Shown: piece after piece, positions 59,618 to 64,000 of the stretch
Layout of the letters: each line of letters begins with the position of its first letter
How positions within the stretch are numbered: the stretch's first letter is position 1
Assembly: GCA_964399985.1 (NCBI GenBank)
Contig: CAYNRY010000001.1
Coordinates: forward strand, 620,001 to 684,000
DNA: 64,000 nt
From: Micavibrio_B sp964399985
GTDB lineage: Bacteria; Pseudomonadota; Alphaproteobacteria; Micavibrionales; Micavibrionaceae
Reading direction: 5' to 3'
Notes under the pieces: model-generated
Databases searched by the model: none
Told to the model about the DNA's origin: nothing
The model's input: only the letters and a program-made list of their open reading frames with translations
Made by a program: the position numbers and the translations under genes

Positions 59618-60363
59618 TGGGACCTGAATAGGCTGTCATTGACTGCTTCCGGATCATCCGTAAAGAAAGAGTCCACGCCCCATTGGCGCAACCGTTTAGC
59701 AGTCTGCACATCATTGATCGTATAGGCGCAGACAGGTTTTTGCAGCTCGATCAATTCTTCCACCTGTTCGCGGGTTGCCGTATTGCCGTTAAAGTTAATC
59801 GAGCTAACCTGCAAATAATCGGCAAGTTCCTTCCAGTTTTCCGGCCATTCGTCTTCGAGCAATAACCCGCGATGGAAATCCGGGACCATGTCAAAGGCGA
59901 CTTCTAAACTGACATGCTGGAAACTGGAAATAAGAACCTTGGTGGTGTCGTCCCAGCCTTGGCTTAAAATATCGAGCATGACTTCCGCGGTTTCAACTTC
60001 GCGGCCCGGGCAGGGCTTAATCTCGAAATTCACGCCCAGATCGTGATGCAGAATGACTTCCATGGCTTCTTCGAGTGTCGGCACGATAACGCCTGTAAAC
60101 CCTTCGGAAAACCAGAGGCCCGCTTCGAGTTCTTTTATATCGTCGTAATTGGTGTCAGCGACCAGACCGTAACCGGAGGTAGTGCGCTCCAGCGTGTCAT
60201 CATGGAAGATGATCGGGATACCATCCTTGGTCAGTTTAACATCGAGCTCTACCCATTTCGTGCCAATCTCGGCAGCGGTGCGGATGCTTTCGAGTGTGTT
60301 TTCCGGCGCATAAGCGGCAGCGCCGCGATGGCCGATAACGGATGGTAATTTTAATACGCTCAT
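59614..60363 (-). CDS. Glycerophosphodiester phosphodiesterase
   Basis: 249 residues. It hydrolyses glycerophosphodiesters to glycerol-3-phosphate and an alcohol. GHRGAAAYAPENTLESIRTA and VELDVKLTKDGIPIIFHDDTLERTT contain the catalytic His, Arg, Glu and His of the GDPD fold. There is no signal peptide, so it is probably cytoplasmic. Coupled to the membrane protein gene downstream. Confidence 0.93.
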   Translation of the reverse strand: MSVLKLPSVIGHRGAAAYAPENTLESIRTAAEIGTKWVELDVKLTKDGIPIIFHDDTLERTTSGYGLVADTNYDDIKELEAGLWFSEGFTGVIVPTLEEAMEVILHHDLGVNFEIKPCPGREVETAEVMLDILSQGWDDTTKVLISSFQHVSLEVAFDMVPDFHRGLLLEDEWPENWKELADYLQVSSINFNGNTATREQVEELIELQKPVCAYTINDVQTAKRLRQWGVDSFFTDDPEAVNDSLFRSH

Positions 60364-60476
60364 TTCTTCGTCCTGATTATTTGCGTGGATACCCTAGCAT
60401 AGGTGCAGAATTTTGTAGAGTTTTCTAACCCAGTTGATGTACAAAAAGCCATCCCAACACAACATAAGAGATATCA

Positions 60477-60917
60477 ATGAAAAGCAGCGCGGCGAAAAAA
60501 GTAGTGAACTGGCATCAGAACGTGGCGGCCAATACGCCGGAAACCATTCTGGGTGCATCCATTGCATGGCGTAAGATCAGTGACGACAAAGGCCGCGGCG
60601 TATTCGCTTTGCGTAATATCAAAAAAGGTGAGGTGATCGAAGTATCGCCTGTTGTGCCGGTTGCCATGAAAGACATCAAGCATAACGGCAGCGCGCCGGA
60701 CGGTTATCTATTGGAATGGGATGAAGATACCAAGGGCGAAGAATACTGCATGCCGCTCGGCTATATCATGCTTTATAACCACAGCAAAAAACCCACCATG
60801 CATCTGGACAGCGATCTCGAAAATTACGTCATGACCGCATCGGCCATCCGCGATATCAAAGCAGGAGAAGAGCTAACCTGGGATTATTCCTGCGAGATCT
60901 GGTTCGACGAGGCCTAG
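60477..60917 (+). CDS. SET-domain protein
   Basis: 146 residues, entirely SET domain. KGRGVFALRNIKKGEVIE corresponds to the first SET motif, LGYIMLYNHSKKPTM to the N-H-S core and AGEELTWDYS to the third motif, with the catalytic Tyr. These are the elements for S-adenosylmethionine-dependent protein lysine methylation, found chiefly in eukaryotes and in some bacteria. The protein is small and lacks a zinc-binding post-SET part. Convergent with pnp, with a repeat pair between them. Confidence 0.88.
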   Translation: MKSSAAKKVVNWHQNVAANTPETILGASIAWRKISDDKGRGVFALRNIKKGEVIEVSPVVPVAMKDIKHNGSAPDGYLLEWDEDTKGEEYCMPLGYIMLYNHSKKPTMHLDSDLENYVMTASAIRDIKAGEELTWDYSCEIWFDEA

Positions 60918-60947
60918 ATTTTTATCTCTGCAAAAGAATTCTGTTTT

Positions 60948-61008
60948 CCCCGCGAAAGCGGGGATATTTTTATATGCATGGCTAATTAGGCCCCCGCTTT
61001 CGCGGGGG
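60948..61008. repeat. Palindromic repeat, inverted pair between the SET gene and pnp
   Basis: CCCCGCGAAAGCGGGG (60948-60963) and CCCCCGCTTTCGCGGGGG (60991-61008) face each other. Both carry the GCGAAAGC/GCTTTCGC core variant. Confidence 0.8.
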
Positions 61009-61024
61009 AAGCACTGGGTGGGGC

Positions 61025-61055
61025 AAAAAAAAACATCCCTGCTTTCGCAGGGATG
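61025..61055 (-). terminator. Rho-independent terminator of pnp, resembling the repeat
   Basis: On the minus strand CATCCCTGC pairs perfectly with GCAGGGATG around GAAA, followed by a run of nine T. The stem-loop core is close to the palindromic repeat units next to it, suggesting that a repeat was adapted as a terminator or shares an origin. Confidence 0.88.
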
Positions 61056-61080
61056 CATTAATTTTTAAATACAAAGAAAC

Positions 61081-63228
61081 TTATCCCGCTTGTTGCTCAT
61101 CATTGCTCGCGCGTGGCTTTGCTTCAATCACTTCACCAGTTTCCTGATTTACGCGTTTCATCGACAATTTCACCTTGCCGCGATCATCGGAACCGAGCAT
61201 CAGCACTTTAACCTGCTGGCCTTCAGACACGACGTCTGAAGTTTTGGCAACGCGCTGATCGGCGAGCTCGGAGATGTGAACAAGACCGTCTTTGCCGCCC
61301 ATGAAATTTACGAAAGCGCCGAAATCGACGATTTTTACGACTTTACCGTTATAGACTTTACCTTGCTCAGGCTCGTCCGTAATGCCACGGATCATTTCAA
61401 TCGCGATGTCGATTGCTTCGCCGGAAACGGCGGAGACTTTAATCGTGCCGCTATCATCGATATCGACTTTCGCGCCGGACTTTTCGCAGATTTCACGGAT
61501 CACTTTACCGCCTGTACCGATAACTTCGCGAATTTTTTCAGTTGGAATAGTGATGACAGCCATTTGCGGCGCAAACTGGCTGATCTCTTCGCGTGCGCCT
61601 GTCAGGGCTTTGCTCATTTCTTTCAAAATGTGCAGACGTCCGTCTTGTGCCTGAGCCAGAGCGATTTTCATGATCTCTTCTGTAACGGAAGCGATTTTCA
61701 AATCCATTTGAAGCGCAGTTACGCCGTCAGTCGTTCCCGCCACTTTGAAGTCCATATCGCCGAGGTGATCTTCATCGCCAAGGATATCGGAGAGAACAGC
61801 AAAGTCTTTGCCTTCTTTGATAAGGCCCATTGCAATACCGGCGACAGGTTTTATCAAAGGAACGCCCGCATCCATCATGGAGAGAGAGCCGCCACAAACG
61901 GACGCCATAGAAGAGGAGCCGTTCGATTCGGTAATCTCGGAGACGACACGCATCGTGTACGGGAATTCTTCGCCGGTCGGGATCATCGGGCGGATCGCGC
62001 GCCATGCGAGTTTACCATGACCGATTTCACGGCGGCCCGGCGCACCCATACGGCCACATTCACCGACAGAATATGGAGGGAAGTTATAGTTGAGCATGAA
62101 ACGCTCGCGGTATTCGCCTTCCAGAGCGTCGATGATTTGCTCGTCTTGGCCTGTTCCCAAAGTCGTAACAACGATCGCTTGTGTTTCACCGCGTGTGAAA
62201 AGGGCAGAGCCGTGAACGCGTGGCAGGATGCCGACTTCGCAAGTGATCGGGCGGATATCGACAGTCGTGCGGCCATCGATACGTTTGCCGGTTTTCAGGA
62301 TATTGCCGCGAACGACATCGGCCTCGAGTTTGTGGCAAAGATCGCCGATCAAACCGGATGTAATGCCGTTGGCTTCATCAACCAAAGTCTGGGAAGCGTT
62401 TTCTTTTACCGCTTTAACTTTGTTCTGACGGGTCAGTTTGTCTTTTTCTGTATAGGCTTCCATCATGGAGGCAGAGAAAGCGTTTTTGATTTTCTCATAG
62501 AGATCTTTGTGGATCAGGTTTTCCGCCGGAAGATCCCAGGCGTCTTTAGCTGCTGTTTCCGCCAAAGCGATGATACCGTCAATCACAGGTTGGAAGGCTT
62601 TCCAACCGAATTGAACCGCACCGAGCATAATTTCTTCGGACAATTCTTTTGCTTCCGATTCAACCATCAGAACGCCTTCTTTTGTCCCGGCGACGATCAG
62701 GTCAAGTTCTGAATCATCCATTTCCTGCATGGAAGGGTTCAGGATATATTGACCGTTTTTGTAACCGACGCGCGCACCAGCGATTGGGCCCATGAATGGA
62801 ACGCCTGATAATGTCAGCGCAGCAGACGCGCCGATCATGGCGACGATATCGGCGGAGTTCTCAAGATCGTGGCTCATCGTCGTACAAATGATCTGAACTT
62901 CGTTCAGGAAATCTTCAGGGAAAAGCGGGCGGATAGGACGGTCGATCAGGCGTGATGTCAGCGTTTCGAATTCACTTGGGCGTGTTTCGCGTTTGAAGAA
63001 ACCACCCGGGATGCGGCCTGTTGCATAGTATTTTTGTTGGTAGTGAACGGTCAGCGGGAAGAAATCCTGACCTTCTTTGACTTTTTTCGCTGCAACGGCT
63101 GTGCAGAGGACGGTCGTGCCGCCGATTGTGGCCAAAACCGCGCCATCGGCCTGACGGGCGACTTTACCTGTTTCGAGAATTACTTTTTTACCGCCGAAAT
63201 CGATTTCTTTGCGGGTGACGTTAAACAT
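61081..63228 (-). CDS. pnp: Polynucleotide phosphorylase
   Basis: 715 residues. It degrades RNA 3' to 5' using phosphate and forms part of the degradosome. Two RNase PH-type domains (about 1-230 and 300-540), a KH domain (about 560-620, [15 protein letters not shown]) and an S1 domain (about 620-690, [26 protein letters not shown]). Start [13 protein letters not shown]. Upstream in other alphaproteobacteria one expects rpsO; here the 5' neighbour is a divergent unknown gene 315 bp away. A terminator ends it. Confidence 0.98.
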   Translation of the reverse strand: MFNVTRKEIDFGGKKVILETGKVARQADGAVLATIGGTTVLCTAVAAKKVKEGQDFFPLTVHYQQKYYATGRIPGGFFKRETRPSEFETLTSRLIDRPIRPLFPEDFLNEVQIICTTMSHDLENSADIVAMIGASAALTLSGVPFMGPIAGARVGYKNGQYILNPSMQEMDDSELDLIVAGTKEGVLMVESEAKELSEEIMLGAVQFGWKAFQPVIDGIIALAETAAKDAWDLPAENLIHKDLYEKIKNAFSASMMEAYTEKDKLTRQNKVKAVKENASQTLVDEANGITSGLIGDLCHKLEADVVRGNILKTGKRIDGRTTVDIRPITCEVGILPRVHGSALFTRGETQAIVVTTLGTGQDEQIIDALEGEYRERFMLNYNFPPYSVGECGRMGAPGRREIGHGKLAWRAIRPMIPTGEEFPYTMRVVSEITESNGSSSMASVCGGSLSMMDAGVPLIKPVAGIAMGLIKEGKDFAVLSDILGDEDHLGDMDFKVAGTTDGVTALQMDLKIASVTEEIMKIALAQAQDGRLHILKEMSKALTGAREEISQFAPQMAVITIPTEKIREVIGTGGKVIREICEKSGAKVDIDDSGTIKVSAVSGEAIDIAIEMIRGITDEPEQGKVYNGKVVKIVDFGAFVNFMGGKDGLVHISELADQRVAKTSDVVSEGQQVKVLMLGSDDRGKVKLSMKRVNQETGEVIEAKPRASNDEQQAG

Positions 63229-63543
63229 AGAGATAGTCCTTTCATATGTGCCAAAGCGAGCCTCCCAATTGAGACTCGTGGCGTTTTCAAGAATGCAAAA
63301 TTAAGGGGAGGGGTATGGGAGTGTCGGTGGACAGTCAAAAGCAGAAATCTGCCCTTGACGGTCAACCGAAACAGCTCAGTCACCTAAGCCTTTTCTTGCG
63401 GATTATTTCTGGCATGCTCTGATATATAAGTCAATTTATTCAATATATTAGTTTATACTAATTTGTTCAGTTTTTTATTGACGTAATACAGAGATTTATT
63501 TAAAAATTTTCCAGATTAATATATTCAAAAGGAATGATTATTT
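63229..63543. other. Intergenic region upstream of pnp
   Basis: 315 bp between divergent genes, AT-rich in the second half. It has TTGACGGTCAA (63354-63364) as a short imperfect palindrome, and a weak promoter candidate for the gene at 63544 (TTGACG at 63478, then TAAAAA after 17 bp). I see no gene in it, and no terminator or repeat. Confidence 0.45.
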
Positions 63544-63945
63544 ATGATAGATGAACTTGCGGAATACGTTGAAAAACATACAACTCCAGTAAGCCGTTCC
63601 GTTGATAATGATAATTCTGCAGTTGATGTCGGATTTTTTAAAGTTTTAATTGACGAAAAGGCCGATACTGAAACTTTTCGTTCGCTTATCAAGAGCAGTC
63701 TTAAGGGAGAATTTGATGTTGTTATAGATCCTTTGGATGGAGATGAACACAGATATATCGAACTCGGTGCATGGATTGGCGACCAAGAACTTGCCATGCG
63801 TTTTATGGCCTTAACATCACATTTTAAGATGGCTCAATTGCTGACACCCAAAGTCATGATGGGGCAAAACATCGACCCAGCTTTGGAATCAAAACTGCTT
63901 AATGCCGGATATTGCACGATACGGGCCAAACACGAGCCTTCATAA
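63544..63945 (+). CDS. Hypothetical protein
   Basis: 133 residues, acidic, without signal peptide or membrane segment. AAAGGA lies 9 nt before the ATG. The sequence has FRSLIKSSLKGEFDVVIDPLDGDEHRYIELGAWIG-type alternating strands and a helical FMALTSHFKMAQLL; the MMGQN segment is followed by a C-terminal Cys. I recognise no family. It is the last complete gene before the window end; 55 bp after it hold no gene. Confidence 0.65.
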   Translation: MIDELAEYVEKHTTPVSRSVDNDNSAVDVGFFKVLIDEKADTETFRSLIKSSLKGEFDVVIDPLDGDEHRYIELGAWIGDQELAMRFMALTSHFKMAQLLTPKVMMGQNIDPALESKLLNAGYCTIRAKHEPS

Positions 63946-64000
63946 CTTTCATTATCAGTTTGGGTTCATGTAACTTTTTAGGATAAACTGGCTTTCTTAA

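Noticed and set aside
61276..62712. Long open frame of 478 codons on the plus strand
   Set aside because: It lies wholly inside pnp on the opposite strand. Its sequence has no domain and is rich in Phe, Asp and His as expected from an antisense frame of a conserved gene.
1..64000. CRISPR arrays, prophage, transposases, rRNA genes
   Set aside because: No direct repeat arrays with spacers, no integrase or capsid genes, no transposase motifs and no rRNA sequence seen. The only tRNA found is tRNA-Ser at 15722.

Overview
The window looks like a chromosomal segment of an alphaproteobacterium of moderate GC. The evidence is gene content. It has a prmC–DUF4167–clpB neighbourhood, a RegB/RegA redox two-component pair with the typical GG-x-x-NPF and His-box motifs, a SUF operon led by the alphaproteobacterial Rrf2-type regulator, a DUF1491 domain, a FabA/FabB/FabI set, an intracellular PHB depolymerase with a cysteine lipase box, and glutathione-dependent formaldehyde oxidation. 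A free-living or predatory group such as Micavibrio-like bacteria is possible, but I cannot prove the genus. I see no prophage, insertion sequence, CRISPR array or rRNA operon.

Layout. 1-7.7 kb: prmC, DUF4167, clpB, a repeat-invaded small gene, a lipoprotein and a Mur ligase. 7.7-15.6 kb: a leucyl aminopeptidase, cold-shock protein, HU with a basic tail, EF-hand protein, iron-permease-like protein, dgkA opposite a PAP2 phosphatase, the formaldehyde operon, a repeat lipoprotein and an Hpt protein. 15.7-24.1 kb, all on the minus strand: tRNA-Ser(GCU) and a long unit gatC-gatA-[two Cys-rich secreted paralogues]-gatB-[two further Cys-rich secreted paralogues]-[PLP-fold protein]-[ABC exporter]-[PLP-fold protein]. 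24.1-32.7 kb: ruvX, a YgjP-type metallopeptidase, a patatin-like protein and a neighbour sharing its N-terminal motif, PHB depolymerase, cobD-like, then cobT-like-regB-regA. 32.8-43 kb: rpmB, tgt, a degenerate GGDEF protein, upp, a PAS kinase, a Fur-family regulator, a DUF1491–prepilin fusion, prfC and a membrane spermidine-synthase-like protein. 43.1-50.5 kb: the SUF operon, interrupted between sufB and sufC by four unrelated genes. 50.6-64 kb: a three-gene minus-strand unit ending in a 31-residue peptide gene, dusA and a HAD hydrolase, an SH3 protein, ankyrin protein, fabA-fabB-fabI, a GDPD, a SET-domain protein and pnp.

Cross-cutting features. A palindromic intergenic repeat with core ATTCCCGCGAAGGCGGGAAT or close variants occurs at five places, four of them as inverted pairs. 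One pair forms the 3' end of a reading frame, one splits regB from regA, and one lies directly before a GIY-YIG nuclease gene. Several genes (5143, 34388, 39268, 56144) have a -10-like box ending 7-8 nt before the ATG, which suggests leaderless mRNAs.

The points I rate most worth following are these: the cryptic peptide gene at 50623-50718 with its two unknown partners; the PLP–ABC–PLP cassette; a tRNA-guanine transglycosylase lacking its zinc-binding cysteines; the DUF1491–prepilin fusion; and the repeat/GIY-YIG association. All family assignments were made by reading motifs; no database search was run.
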